Part shown: one piece after another, positions 32,822 through 44,385 of the stretch | How positions within the stretch are numbered: position 1 is the first letter of the stretch | Layout of the letters: the number at the start of each line of letters is the position of its first letter | Origin: Mastigamoeba balamuthi | Lineage: Eukaryota > Evosea > Mastigamoebida > Mastigamoebidae | Length of the DNA stretch: 64,000 nucleotides | Assembly: GCA_902651635.1 (NCBI GenBank) | Contig: CACRSC010000011.1 | Coordinates: 393,063-457,062, forward strand | Direction of reading: 5' to 3' | Notes under the pieces: model-generated | What the model was told of the DNA's origin: nothing | Databases searched by the model: none | What the model saw: only the letters and a program-made list of their open reading frames with translations | Program-made: the position numbers and the translations under genes

Positions 32822-32825
32822 ATTA

Positions 32826-35170
32826 GTATCCTCCCCTTACCAGATATCCGGATTGGATTCACTCAACAGAGTGTGACATTAATCCCTGGATGGTTCTTCA
32901 TTGTATCACTTCTTTTTACACTAAAACAACATGCTATTGTGTGATGTGTTTGCCAAAAATGAACGGAAGTAACAAGGTGCTTTTATTTTGGATTCTGACT
33001 TATATTAAAAGTTATTAGAAGCAAGAGTTAAGAGGCAATTATGGAAGATATAAGAGGCAATTGTTCACAAAACCAGGGGTTGGTACTAGATTCTGTTCAT
33101 CTGGGCATTGCCTTTAGTAGTCACTATGGGTCTAATGGGTTTATGGAGCCAGTTTGCGAGAGAGTTGGATGTAATGTATTAGATTTGGGATGAGGAGTTC
33201 AGTGTATAAGACTTATATTTGCAGGGTTTTATGAGAAGTTGCTTTATGGATATCTAAGTGTACTTCATGTCTTCTTCCTTCATGAGTTCAATGATTATGA
33301 TATGCTTCTTTATTTTAGGTGTGGTTCTGTCTCTTTTTATGAGATTGATTGTATCCAAGCAGTTCAAAGGTGACTTGAAGGTGTCTTCTGGGTTTTATTT
33401 GTCTTTTATGGGCTTCATTACCAGAAGATTGTCATCATGGCTTATACTTTCTAGCCAGTCTCACATAGTTCTTACCCACTTTGCTTATATGCTCTGTTCA
33501 CCTAATTCACTTATTGTGACACACTGTACTCTCGCAGATGGTAAGAAGCATCAAGATGTACTGCAAGGCATCCCTGCCATCAATCCAGCAGCATTCCAGG
33601 CTCATTTCAGTTGCCAAGGACAACAACAACTGGTTGGAGCACTGTATTCATTCAGATTCGCCCTTCAATTGTGATGCTGATGCTCAGGGGCTGCACTACA
33701 GGCTCAGCANCCTTTGTCACAAATCACTTGATTTGAAAAATTTCTGTGAAATTGTGCTTCAATTGCTTCCATGAGCTTCTGATATTAAGGGCATGTACTC
33801 TTGATCATTTGTAACGATTTTGACCCTTTTGGTGGGAATTCCCACCCATCATGTATACCAGTGGCATATAACATATGCCAGTGGTATACAATTATGTGCC
33901 GGCAGCATATACAATGGCATAAGAGGAAAACGGACCTTTTCACAGCAGTCATCACTGCAGTGAGCATAAGGACTGGCCCTATTCATCTGAAGAGTGATGG
34001 TCTCGAGTATAACAGCCCTGTAAGTTGGATGCAAGCCACCAGTAATCCATAAACTGAGGAACTGGGCAGTCATAACCTTATACTGGTGGTGACAAGTGGT
34101 GTAGAACAGCTGTGGACAGAGCTGCAGGAGCCCTATGAACTCCAGAGACCTCCCAGCACGTACTGTGGCCCTCATGTAGCAGTAGGACAGCCCATAGTGC
34201 GGGCAGAAGCACAGAAGACTTCGGGGACGAGAGGGAATGTCCTGACACTGGGTAAGACAGTTGATCAACATCAGAATTGTGGGGTCATAGCTTGGGTGGG
34301 ATGTAACAGTCTGCAGCACCCATGGCAGCAGGGCAGAGACTAGAAGCACGATTGTGTCATCCAGCTGAATGAAGTTCTTAAGCATGTCCTTTGTTCCCTT
34401 GCAACCCAGTCAGGGTACTAAGGCAGTCCCATATCTCCCAGATAGCAAAGGCCATTGTCTTCATCTGGTGCCAGCCAGCCAGTGACGGGATGATTGTACT
34501 GTGCAGTGGGCTGTCTTCCTGGTCACGCATTCGCCATAGCTTGGAGAACACCTGCTGGTTGCCCTCGAACACCGGCATCAGGGGCAGTTGGGCACCAATG
34601 CCTCCTGTGGCCACTCCCAAGCGAGTCTCCTCCACGAAACGGACCTACTGCATTGTGGAAAGAAGAGTCTGATGCTATGTTGCAGAAGGAGTTTCATGGG
34701 TCTGTTCAGTGTAGGTATGCGAAAATTGGCCCAGGCATATTTGAGATGATTTATGTTCTGTTATTTCCATGACGGCCTTGTACCACCTGATATCTTCCTT
34801 TTTGTGCTTGTTCTCGGGCCTTCACATTTATGAGTGCTAGGAGGATATGATGAATGGCTTTGTAGTTTTTCTCTTCCCTGAGTGGACGAGAAAGTGGGAT
34901 CATGCCACCCTAAAGGCTATGAAGAAGTTGTAGACTGGCCAGAATTGGTCTCGTTAAGTGTCTGCATGTGCATCAGGTCATTACCCCACAGTGAGTGTTC
35001 ATAAGTGCACCAGTTTTCAGAGATTCCTTGCATTTTCATTCATTTCATTTGCCTGTGCATTGAGTTTTTCGTCATTAGTGAGGGATTGTGATAAGGGAGA
35101 GGACCAATTTGAGGAAGCACAATTCATAATCGAGCCACAGAAACCAACATTGGGCCTTTATCTAACTGCT
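32826..35170. other. AT-rich island with transposon-like debris
   Basis: The composition falls abruptly from the GC-rich surroundings to clearly AT-rich DNA. Short open stretches exist in several frames. 33540-33710 (plus) reads RSIKMYCKASLPSIQQHSRLIS, with an ambiguous N at 33710. 34378-34635 (minus) reads VFEGNQQVFSKLWRMRDQED then HSTIIPSLAGWHQMKTMAF, which looks like a fragment of a real protein, perhaps transposon-encoded. 33849-34385 (minus) is open but featureless. An imperfect palindrome (CATATGCCA ... TGGCATA) lies near 33855-33920. None can be assigned. Confidence 0.35.
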
Positions 35171-38100
35171 TCACTGCAAATCTCGCGAAGAGATGTCACC
35201 ATTATCATGGGCAAATGATGAGCGGAGAACTGATTTTACATCTTTGAGAATTTGGGCATAGCACGGCAGCATGCCTTCGCCCTCGTAGAAGAAGCTGTCG
35301 AGGTTGTCCTCGTTGATGAACACAAGAACATCTTCGTACCCCTCACAGTTGTTCACGTGTGTCTGAGGGGTGTCACCGTGAACATTGGGCAGCTCCACGT
35401 GGATTCGCAAGATGCCTCGGATCTCGTTCCCTGGAAGGCTCCTTCCGGCAACAAAAGCCTTATGAGCGCTCTCCACAGTGCACTCGACGCCCTTGATGCT
35501 GTTGCGGATGTCACTTGACACCACGTTGTCTACATGGGCACTGTGCACTAGCGGGCGCATCGAGTACTTGAGGGAGAGGGACCACATATGGTTCACGTCG
35601 GTAACGTATCCCGCGCTGTCCTGCCTCATTAGATTGCTCTTGACCAGGATATTCCCGAGAAGCACTTCAGGGTGGTGCCTCTTTCCCTTCCATTTCTCCA
35701 GTTTGTGTCGTCCTGCTTTGCTCTGTGTTGCGACTGTCCCTGAGAGGAACACAGCGTCACCATCTGTCTGGCAGCCACCAGGGACGCTCCCAGCAAATCC
35801 AGGTTCGAGCGAGTCCCCTATCTGGGTGACCCTGAAGACCGCGCCATCGAGGCACCAACGTGGCAGCTGCTGCTTCATTTCTCTCAGGAAGGGCAGGTCT
35901 TCAATCTTCCATCCGTCAAAGAGCTGTCCGTTTTGGGTTCGGGAAGTGCCAGAAAGGGCGAGGGCTCAGAAGGAGACCACCACATTGGAAGGAGTGTGAG
36001 CGTGCCTTTAGAGTGTGGCGAACGATGAGCTCGAGCGCATTGCCCTTGACCGGTGACGTGATACCGAACCGCCGCAGCACGTCAGCGAGAAGGATTACAG
36101 ATTGCTTCATCTCGTCCCCCTTCTGCCAGGCCCCAAGAGACACCAGCGCCTCCTTGATACCAGCAACCACAAGCGGCTCGTTCAGTTCGACAAGCGCCGC
36201 ACTGCCCTCTGTGCTACACAGGGAGCACAGGTACGCGACAAGCCCATCCACCTCACGCGCTTCGAGCCACGACACAGGCGAGTGTGGCTGTAGGTGCAGT
36301 GCGATGAACAATACGCGTTGCAGCATGCGAACAAAGTAACGCCCTCGCTCGTTCTCCCTCCACGTCGTGCTCGAGCCCTTGATCAGGCCTTGCAGCTCGC
36401 CAGTGATCAACTGCACTCCATGCTGCTCGACGTCGGAGATGGCCTTGAGCAGGCGCTGCGCCTTGCCCTGCACAGACGTTGCGGGACTCTGCTGCAGAAG
36501 CGTAGTAACCACGGACGTTGTCAGGCGGAACCTGCCGCGCAGGCTATCCAGGCGTTGGCGGATATCGACAGTGTCGCAGCCGTCCATGTTCAGCACCCGC
36601 GAGAGCAGGGAGAATGGGTCATCGCAGTGCGGAAAGTCAACGATGATTGACGGCTGGTACCCCTGCTTCGCCATTGCCGAGACCGCGTGGTCGAAAGCCA
36701 CGATGCTGAGCGACGTGCCAGCAACAACTGTCACGAACCGCATGTTCTTCAAGGTGTTGCACATCACCGTGAGGAAGCCGCCAGTGGCGCTGGCGTGCCA
36801 CATCTGCTTCGCTGCGTCCCACTCTGCCGGCGACGCTGAGAGCTCCTGCGACACGACCTTCCCAGGCAGCAGCTCGCGAGCCGCCTTCTGCGCCTCGTCG
36901 ATGGCAATGACAACCTGCGCTCCCGTGACACTTTCGACTTGCGTGGCCACCGCCTCCAGTGCCTGCTGTAGCTTCTCCCCGCTACACTGGATTTGCTCTA
37001 GCTTGGCTTCGATGGTGGATAGCACGGCCCGGCCGCTGTTGAGCTGGTCCGCGAGGAACTCTTGTGGCGAAGGCCCGCGGCGGGCGTTTCGTTGAATCAG
37101 CAAATACAGGAGGAACCTTGCGAGGATCACACGGCCCAGGTACGTGTGGGTCGCATGGCGTAGGTCGTCCTGTAGCATCCCGGCCTTCGCGAACGCGTCC
37201 TCTGGGCGACTGGAGCTGTTCCACTTGTATTTTCGGCTCAGCTTCTGGTACGTACTATTGACAAAATCGGCCATCCTGCCGAACGACTCTCTGTTGCCGC
37301 AGTCGAGGTACACAACAACGTAGCCCTCCTTGGCGAGCTCGAATATTGTTGTCGTCTTGCCACACCTGCAGGGTTCTTCAGACGTGGAACACATAGCATA
37401 AAGAGTGGCGAGGCAGCACACCCGGACTTGCCCACGAGCGCAATGAGCTGCCTGGTGCTCTTGTGGGCCATTGCGTCTCTCAGGATGTCGCCAAACGACA
37501 GGCCAGTGCTGGTCCTGGGGTCCGGCGTATCAGCAATCCGACCGAGGCGGCACAGCTGCACGGCCCTGGGGTCACCCTCGACGGGCAGCGACCCTCGACG
37601 GGCAGCGGCATCTTATAAAACTGGCCGAGTGCCGCACGCTGTGCCCACTCAAGCTCCGCGGTGCTGTGTCTGCGCGGCTTGTACTTGCCAGCATTCCCTG
37701 TGCACGTTTGACGCAGCAGGCAGTCGATCGTGGTCTTGCGCTCTTGCTCCGTTAATGGCGGGATCTCGATCGACAGCCGCGTGAGCTCGAGAGGCCGCTC
37801 GGGCTCGGCATGCGATGCTGCTGGGGCAGCGGCTGTGGCACTGGCGACGAAGACAGTGAAGGAACGCGGCTTCCGTGACCTCTCGAGCTCTGCCAGGGCC
37901 GCGTAGAAGGCGTTGTCGAGCCTGGCTAGCGTGTCAAGCTCATACAGCAATGTCCGCGGGTCCTGATGCGCATAGCGTTCCACAGTCTGGCCACCGAGCT
38001 CCTCTAACGCAGTGGGAAGCCCAGGAGGGAGGACGACAGACACCAACCGCGAGTCGGACGTAGGGATTCGCAGCTTATCGATGGCCCCGTTGTAGAGCGC

Positions 38101-38577
38101 CGCCGCCAGCATCATCTGCGCAGGCTCGAGGTCCAGCGGCACCGCCTCGTCCTCGCTCTCGCCCTCGCGCTTCACGAGCACCGCTTCGGCATCGGCAGCG
38201 CCTGTGCGCTGCTGCTTCTCGGGAGGAGCCTCGTCGCTGATGCTGCGAGAGGCGGGCCGCTTCCGCGATCCCGAGTCGATTGATTCGAGCCCCCGAGCAG
38301 ACGAGTCGCTGCTGCTCCGGGTAGACCGCCTCTTCGCGGAGCTTGCAGCGTCGGCAGCAGCAGCGGGGTGCTGCAGACGGTGCCAGACGCAGCGGCCGAG
38401 GGCCCTGAGCCAGCCCCGCTCGCCCCGAGCTGCTGAGTCGTAGCGGCCGCCGGCGAGGGCGAGAGCCGCAGCGATCCTGCTCTCGCCGCGCACCCTGCGG
38501 CTGAAGGCGAGCGAGAACGAGTCCTCATCCGTGTACGAGCTGCTCAGCTCCGCGAGCACGGCGTCGAGGCCTGCCAT
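35171..38577 (-). pseudogene. Crinkler-like P-loop NTPase gene with two frame breaks
   Basis: Read on the minus strand from ATG 38577: an N-terminal segment with a predicted helical header and a nuclear-type basic stretch, then a P-loop NTPase. The Walker A motif GKSGCGKTTT is rebuilt across a 56-bp intron (37366-37421), Walker B is VVIAIDEAQ, and VAGTSLS follows, as in Crinkler/CR-type effector NTPases. A C-terminal region (QTDGDAVFL ... TVATQSKAG) could be a PD-(D/E)xK nuclease. A 17-bp tandem duplication at 37574-37607 shifts the frame upstream of the P-loop, and a second frame change falls near 35930-35990. Downstream lie the AT island and LTR element. Family membership is inferred from motif order; activity is unlikely with both breaks. 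Confidence 0.5.
37574..37607 (+). repeat. 17-bp perfect tandem duplication
   Basis: 37574-37590 and 37591-37607 are identical (ACCCTCGACGGGCAGCG). The extra 17 bp shifts the reading frame of the overlapping minus-strand NTPase gene. Confidence 0.95.
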
Positions 38578-38857
38578 CGCTGCACTGATAATCAGATTCC
38601 CGCCACGGTGAGGTTTTCAATTGTATTCTCTCACGGGATACACCCGCGCTCACCACCCACCACCCGCGCGCAGGGGAAGCTGGGGCGGAGGTGCGGTCGA
38701 GTTGCGTACCCTGTGATTGCTCTTTGGTAACAGACACAGACACAAGTGTCTACTGATTCTGTTGTGTGTGTTCCGAAGATCTTCGGGCAAAAAAATCTCG
38801 GGCCCGAGATCTCACTGCAGTACCCAGAGCCTGTGGCGCGCCGCGTATCCCCGAAAA
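38578..38857. promoter_or_regulatory. Divergent intergenic region, NTPase gene / THADA
   Basis: This is a 280-bp gap between two divergent starts. AAAAAAATCTCGGG and CGAGATCTCAC lie 35-70 bp before the THADA start. The consensus GATATT motif is not evident here, unlike at most genes in the window. Confidence 0.3.
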
Positions 38858-41800
38858 ATGCGTGAGAAGCGAGTGCAGAACCTCGACAAGCTCGACCACG
38901 TCAAGGAGTACGACGACCCCCTGCGCGCCCCGGAGTCCGTGCTCGCCGCCCTCGAGCCGCACCGCGCGCACCCGGCCGCCCGCGCGCTGCTCGACGCCCT
39001 GACGTCATCGGACACCGCCCGGCGCCAGTCGTCGCTGGTCCGCCGCGCCGCCTCGCTGGCCTCGGACCCCGCGGTCCCCCCGAGCGTCCGCGCGGCCGTG
39101 GGCGACGCCTGCCTGCGCTCGATGCTCGGCGCCCGCACCCCGCTCTGCGGCCCGCTGCGCGCGGCCCTCGCCTACGCACTGCACCGGTGCGCGCCCGTCG
39201 ACTGCGCGCCGGCCGTCGCGGAGCTCGTCGCGCGGTGCTGCGCGGTCGGGGGGGCGATGGCCGACTGGGACGCCTCTGCGGTGACCTGCGCCGTCGAGGT
39301 CTGCGGCGAGTCGGTCGTCGCCGCCTGCGAGCCGCGCGCGGGCGCACTCGTGCGCGCCACCGCCGACGCGGTCGCAGCGCGCGTGCGGGCGGCGTCGGAC
39401 GGCGCGCACCCGCTGCGCGCGTACGAGTGCGACACGGCCACGCGCGCGCTCGTCTCGGTCTGCACGCGCGCGGCCGTCGGCGCGCGGTCGCCCGCGGTCG
39501 ACGCGGCGGCGGCGGCAGCGGCGTCGCTCGAGCTCGCGTCGCACCCGGCGTGCACCAAGGCCTCGCTGGGCGCCGCCGGCGCGGCGTTCGCCTCGTGCGT
39601 GTGCATCGCCTGCGGCCACGACGCGGCGCGCGTCATGGCGCTGCTGTTCCCCCAGAGCGGCGCCGCGTGCGCTGTGGGCGCAGCTGCAGCGGAGGTCCCC
39701 GAGGTCGTGGCAGCCGCGCAGGCGTTCAGGGCGGCGCCCGGGACGGCCAAGGTGACGGTGCTGCGCGGCATCGCGCTGTCGAGGCCGCTGGAGCCGCTGG
39801 TGCTGCAGCCGGTGCCCGCGGCGCAGGAGGGCGCCCGCCCGCGGACGCTGCTGATCGACGGCGTGCTGATGGGGATGGCCGACGTGCTCTGCGGGGCGCT
39901 CAAGGACGCCGGAGACGCCGGCGCCCAGGGCCGCAGGCAGGCGCCCTCCGAGGGCGCGGCGGGCGGCGACGACGCAGACGGCGAGTCGGACGAGATGGCC
40001 GAGCAGTTCCCCCTCTACTTCGCGCTCAAGGCACGCCGCGCTGCGTTCCGGGAAACGCCTGCGTTGCGTCACACTGACGTGTGTGGTGGGCTCCTTACAG
40101 GGGATGCACGTGTGCCTCGAGCGCATCCTTGAGGCGATCGAGGAGGAGGACGCGCCGGCGGCCGAGGGCGCGGCGCCCCGCGAGCGCGTGCTGCCGCGCG
40201 CCGAGATTGTCGACGTGGTGTTCGCGCGCGTGCTCGAGGCCGCGTGGATGCACTGGGACAGCACCGTGACCGCCGTCTCCAACCAGGTGCGCAACGTCTT
40301 CGACGCGGCCGTCAGCCTGCGCCGCGCGTGCGGGGCCGAGCACTCGCTCGTCGAGCGCCTGGCGGACCGCCTCATGGCGCTGAGCTGGAAGGCCAAGGGC
40401 AAGTACGGCCCGCTCGCCGCGCTGCTCAACGACGTGACCCCCGAGGAGCTCCTGGCGCGCTGCCCGCAGCTCACGCCGGGCGTCGTGCGCGCGCTGGCCG
40501 AGACCTCGGCCCGCGCGAGCGCGCAGCACTTCCTCGTCGCGTTCCTCTCGAAGCTGCGCGACCCCTCGTCGGTCGTCGACGCGGTCGTCGACGCCGTGCT
40601 GGAGCTCGCCGAGGAGGACGACAGCAGCGCCGCGGCCGCCGCCGGCGCGCCCTCGGAGGGCGCCGGCGACGAGGAGGAGGCGTACAGCGACGGCAGGTTC
40701 GCGCAGCTGATCCGCAACAGCGTGCCCGTCCTCCTCAAGGTCCTCCCGGGCTACGCCACGCGCCTTGTCCTGCGCTCGCGCGGCCTCGGCGAGGAGCGCG
40801 CGCACGCGGCACAGTCCGCCGCCCCCGCGCGCTGGCGCGAGTGCTGCTCGTCCATGGGCCACCGGAGGTTCGCGCTCGTGCTGTGCGTGCTCGCCGAGGG
40901 CCGCAGGGCCAAGATCCCCGACGACCAGCTGATGCTCGCCGACGAGGCCGAGCGCGCGGCGCTGCTGACCGCGGGCGTCGCGCACACGGACGGCAGGGTC
41001 GCGCTGGCCGCGCTGGTCCTCGCGTCGACGCTGCCGCCCAGCGCCTCGGCGGGCAAGAGGCTACCGCGCCCCGAGGCCGACGCGGTGCGCACGTTCGTCA
41101 CCATCGCGGCGGCGCACAGCGGCAGCAACACGCGGCAGTCGATGTTCGCCCCGCTGGCCCTGCTGCTGTCGCGCGACGCCGAGCTCGCCGCGTGGTCGCT
41201 CGACACGGCGACGGCGATGATGTACCCGGGCGCCTCGCAGGAGCGCGTGCTGTTCGCCCTCAACGTGTGGGCCGCAGCCGCGGGCCGCGCCAACAGCAGG
41301 CTCGCGACGGCCGCCCACGCCGAGGTGCTGCTCTCGTGCCTCTGGCGCTCGTACGACAAGTGCCGCCACGCGGCCCACGAGATCCTCGCCGCGCTGCCCG
41401 CGCCGCTGCCGGGCATGTCGGGCACCGACGCTCTGCTGGGCGCCACGCGCTGGGCCGTGCGCCTGTCGCTGAGCCCGCGCATGTACGAGGCCGACGCCGG
41501 CGCCCGCCTCGCGTCGCTCGTGCAGTCCAAGTTCCTCGCGCACTCCCCCAGCGTCTTCCCGCGCGTCCGCGCCACCGGGCCCGCGCAGTTCAGCGTCGCC
41601 CTCGCCCCGGCGTCCGCGGGCGCCGGCGGCGAGGTCGAGTGGCTGCGCCAGTGGGTGCAGCTCGCCAAGGCGCAGGCAGCGACCGCCAGCGCCGACCTGG
41701 CGCTGGCGGCGCGCAGGGCGCCGATGCACGGGGCGCTGGCGGCTGTGCGCTACGGCATCGAGGCCGCGCAGCTGCGCACGCTCTCGGGGCCCGAGGTCGC

Positions 41801-43972
41801 GCAGTGGCGCGCGCTTGTTGACGACGTCATCGGCGTCTGCTACGACGTNNNNNNNNNNNGAGGAGAAGGACCTCGGTGCATGCCTCTCCAAGGTCCACTC
41901 GATCAACATCCTGAGCAACCTCGTCAACCAGAAGTGGATCTCTGCCCGTAAGCCCTTGCGAGACGCTCATCGTCTTTGCCCCTTGACGGCTCAATTGTTG
42001 GTTCTCCGCAGACATGGACATGTTTCTGGACCGCATCTTCGTGGCCATCCTCGAGGCGTACACGAGCCCCGACTGGGGCGTGCGCAACAGCGCCACCATC
42101 GCGTACAACCTGACGATGCGGCGCCGCGTGCGCGACGCCTCGTTCAGCGAGTTCTTCTCGCGGCTGCCGCGCCTCTACGACCGCCTGCTGCAGCACGCGG
42201 CGCGCCTGCTGCCCGCGCACGAGACGGCAGACCAGTCGCTCGAGGACGCGCGCTCGCTGCCCCCGCAGGCCCAGTCGAGCCTCTTCGCCACGCTGACGCT
42301 GCTCGCGCGCCTCAGCCCCTCGCCGCTGGCCGAGTGGACCGGCGGCGCCGTGCAGAGCCCCGCGGCCTTCATCCCCATCGCCCGCGCCTGCGCGTCTGCC
42401 CGCGACTGGCGCATCCGCGAGGCGGCGGCGCGTGCGCTCTGCGCGCTCGTCCCCCGCGCGCACGCGCCGGCGCTGGCCGAGTCGCTGGCAGCGTTGCTGC
42501 CGTCGCAGCCCGGCGACGCGTACAGCCGCACGACGGCGCACGGGACTCTTCTCGCCGTCGCCGCGCTGTGCTCGCCGGCGCTCGACGTGGAGCGCGCCGA
42601 CGCCGGCACCTACGCCGGCGTCGCCCGCGAGCTGCGCGCGCGGCTGTGGCTCGCGGTGGGCGCGCGGCCCTGGAGCTGCGCTCCCGTCGCCGCTGTCGCG
42701 CTGGCCGCCGCCCGCGCTCTGTGCGACCGCGGCGCCGGCGGCGCCGAGTTCGCGTCGGACACTCTGTGCGCTGCGCGCGCGGCGGCCGCGTACGGCGTCG
42801 CCGGCGCAGCGGAGCAGTGCGCGAAGGTCGCCATGAAGCGCCCGCTTGAGTACGAGGAGGCCACGGGCGAGAAGCCCGAGGCGCTCGTCGCCGAGCTGCT
42901 CTCGCACTCGTCTCCCTACGAGGCGCGCTACGCGATCCTCAGCGCCGCGCGCCACGCGGCCCCCGCGCTCGTCGCCGCGAACAGCGCGCTGGCCGCCGCC
43001 GTCGCCGCGGTCGTGGCCTCGCGCGCGACTTCTGCCGAGGAGCACCCGAGGTGCCTGCGCAAGGCCTTCGACGCCGCCGCCGCCCTCGCTCGCGCCGCGG
43101 CCGCCGAGTCGCTGAGTGTGTCGCTCCAGCGCTCCGTCGCGGTGCTGTCCGACGCGCATGTGCGCGGGCCGCTGCGCGCTGCCGCGCTCGAGTGCGTCGC
43201 GCAGTGCCTGTCCGCCGCGTCTGCGCAGAACTCGCAGCTCCCGGAGGAGCTCGTCTCGCGGGCTTCGGGCGCCGCGCTGAGGGTAGTGCTCGAGGACTCG
43301 CAGCCGTCCTCGCCGGTCTCTGCCCGCGCGGGTGCCGCCGAGGCCCTGCGGCCGCTGCTGGCGCGAGCAGAGGCGCCGCAGGAGGCGTGGAAGTGCGCTG
43401 TGCGGCTGCTGCAGGACGACGACATCGACGTGCGCAAGTGCGCCGCCGCCGCCGTCTGCCCGTCGCCGCCCGTCGCTCCCCCCGTCGCCCTGGTCGCCGC
43501 GCACGCGCACGTCGCCGACTGCGGCGAGAGCCACGCCAGCGCGGTGGCGCTTCCCGGCGCTCCTTCCGACGGCGAGGAGGAGAGCCTGTTCACCGTAGAG
43601 CCCGACAACTTCTACGTCGAGGGCGCAGTCGAGCTGCAGCTGCGCGCCAGGAGGTGCCCCGCGGGGCACGCCGGGGCCCTGGTGGACGCCGCCCGCCAGG
43701 CGCGTGCCGCGCGCGATGCCGCGCTGGCGCGCGGGGCGTCGTGGCCGCAGTGGGTGACGTACGACGCTGGTATGTTCGCGCATCTCTACGCCGCGGCGCT
43801 GGCGAGGGCGACGAGGGAGGAGGCCGTGGAGGCTGCGGGGCTGCTCAACACTGTGCCGCTGCACCCTGTCGTCGCGCAGGCGCTGCACACCAAGTTCCCT
43901 GACGTGTTTGCCACCGAGCCCATTCCCAGGGCTGACGCCATCTCGTTCCTCATCCCATCGGTGCACCCCTGA
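38858..43972 (+). CDS. THADA: THADA/Trm732-like HEAT-repeat protein (DUF2428), interrupted by a small N gap
   Basis: Trm732, the yeast homologue, partners the Trm7 methyltransferase in tRNA 2'-O-methylation; THADA is also linked to calcium pumping in animals. Exons: 38858-40030, 40101 to a gap at 41849-41859, then to 41947, and 42012-43972. The product is over 1,600 aa of Ala-rich HEAT-like helices. Conserved family blocks: GKYGPLAALLNDVTPEELL, VHSINILSNLVNQ, FVAILEAYTSPDWGVRNSATI and FFSRLPRLYDRLL. Intron 1 has a GC donor (GCACGCC); intron 2 is GTAAGC. The 11-N gap joins residues that in other THADA proteins lie about 200 aa apart, so a sizeable piece of the DUF2428 core is absent and the frame shifts across it. 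Confidence 0.82.
41849..41859. other. Assembly gap (11 N), size probably underestimated
   Basis: The gap lies inside the DUF2428 region of the THADA gene. The residues immediately before it (DDVIGVCYD) and after it (EEKDLGACLSKVHSINIL) are not adjacent in family members. Confidence 0.7.
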
Positions 43973-44385
43973 GGGTGTTATCAGGCTGCTCTAGAAGCAG
44001 CACAGTCCCATCAAACAACTAGCACAAACCCTTCTCGGTTGCTCTTACTGGTTGACTGGTTTGTCTGGATTGCTCTTGTGGGTAGTGAGTGATATACAAG
44101 ATTTTGGCTCTGTAACTCCCTCCGCCCTTCTGTGGGCAGATTGGTGAATCTAAGACACTTTCCTCCTAGCTCTGGATCGTTTGTACCACCTCTTTTTTTG
44201 TACCTGGCCAAAAGTTCATTGAAACCACTCTGTCTGCACATAGCAGAGGCTCTCTGTAGCAGTGCATAGTTCATTCATCCACTACATGCTGCTATGGACT
44301 GCAACATATGATGCCACTATGTGCTGCTACACATCAAGCAGTGAAGCAGTGCATAGTAAAGGTCATGTAGCAGTGTATAGTTCAT
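43973..44385. repeat. AT-rich region with short direct and inverted repeats
   Basis: TAGCAGTG(C/T)ATAGTTCATTCAT(C/T)CACTA occurs at about 44257 and again at about 44369, separated by CTGCTACA-type inverted copies. A minus-strand open stretch (44011-44274, SGFNELLARYKKRGGTND) may be part of the LINE remnant that follows. No functional gene is apparent. Confidence 0.35.

Larger units (their letters stand above)
31086..32825 (-). mobile_element. Gag-only LTR element (TR-GAG/TRIM-like), intact ends
   Basis: Two 95-bp direct repeats (31090-31184 and 32727-32821) begin TGTTGGAGACGG and end CCCCTCACAACA, the TG...CA termini of LTRs. They differ at only a few bases. A 4-bp target duplication, ATTA, flanks them (31086-31089 and 32822-32825). 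The interior carries a single Gag-type reading frame on the minus strand and no protease, reverse transcriptase or integrase. On the coding strand the sequence just inside the 5' LTR reads TTGGTGGAGGTTCGGCG, a possible tRNA-primed binding site starting with TGG. It would depend on another element for mobility. Confidence 0.85.

Noticed and set aside
38901-43972. Long minus-strand open frames (up to 680 codons) opposite the THADA gene
   Set aside because: They are shadows of a GC-rich gene: low-complexity Arg/Ala/Gly content with no domains, while the plus strand carries conserved THADA blocks.
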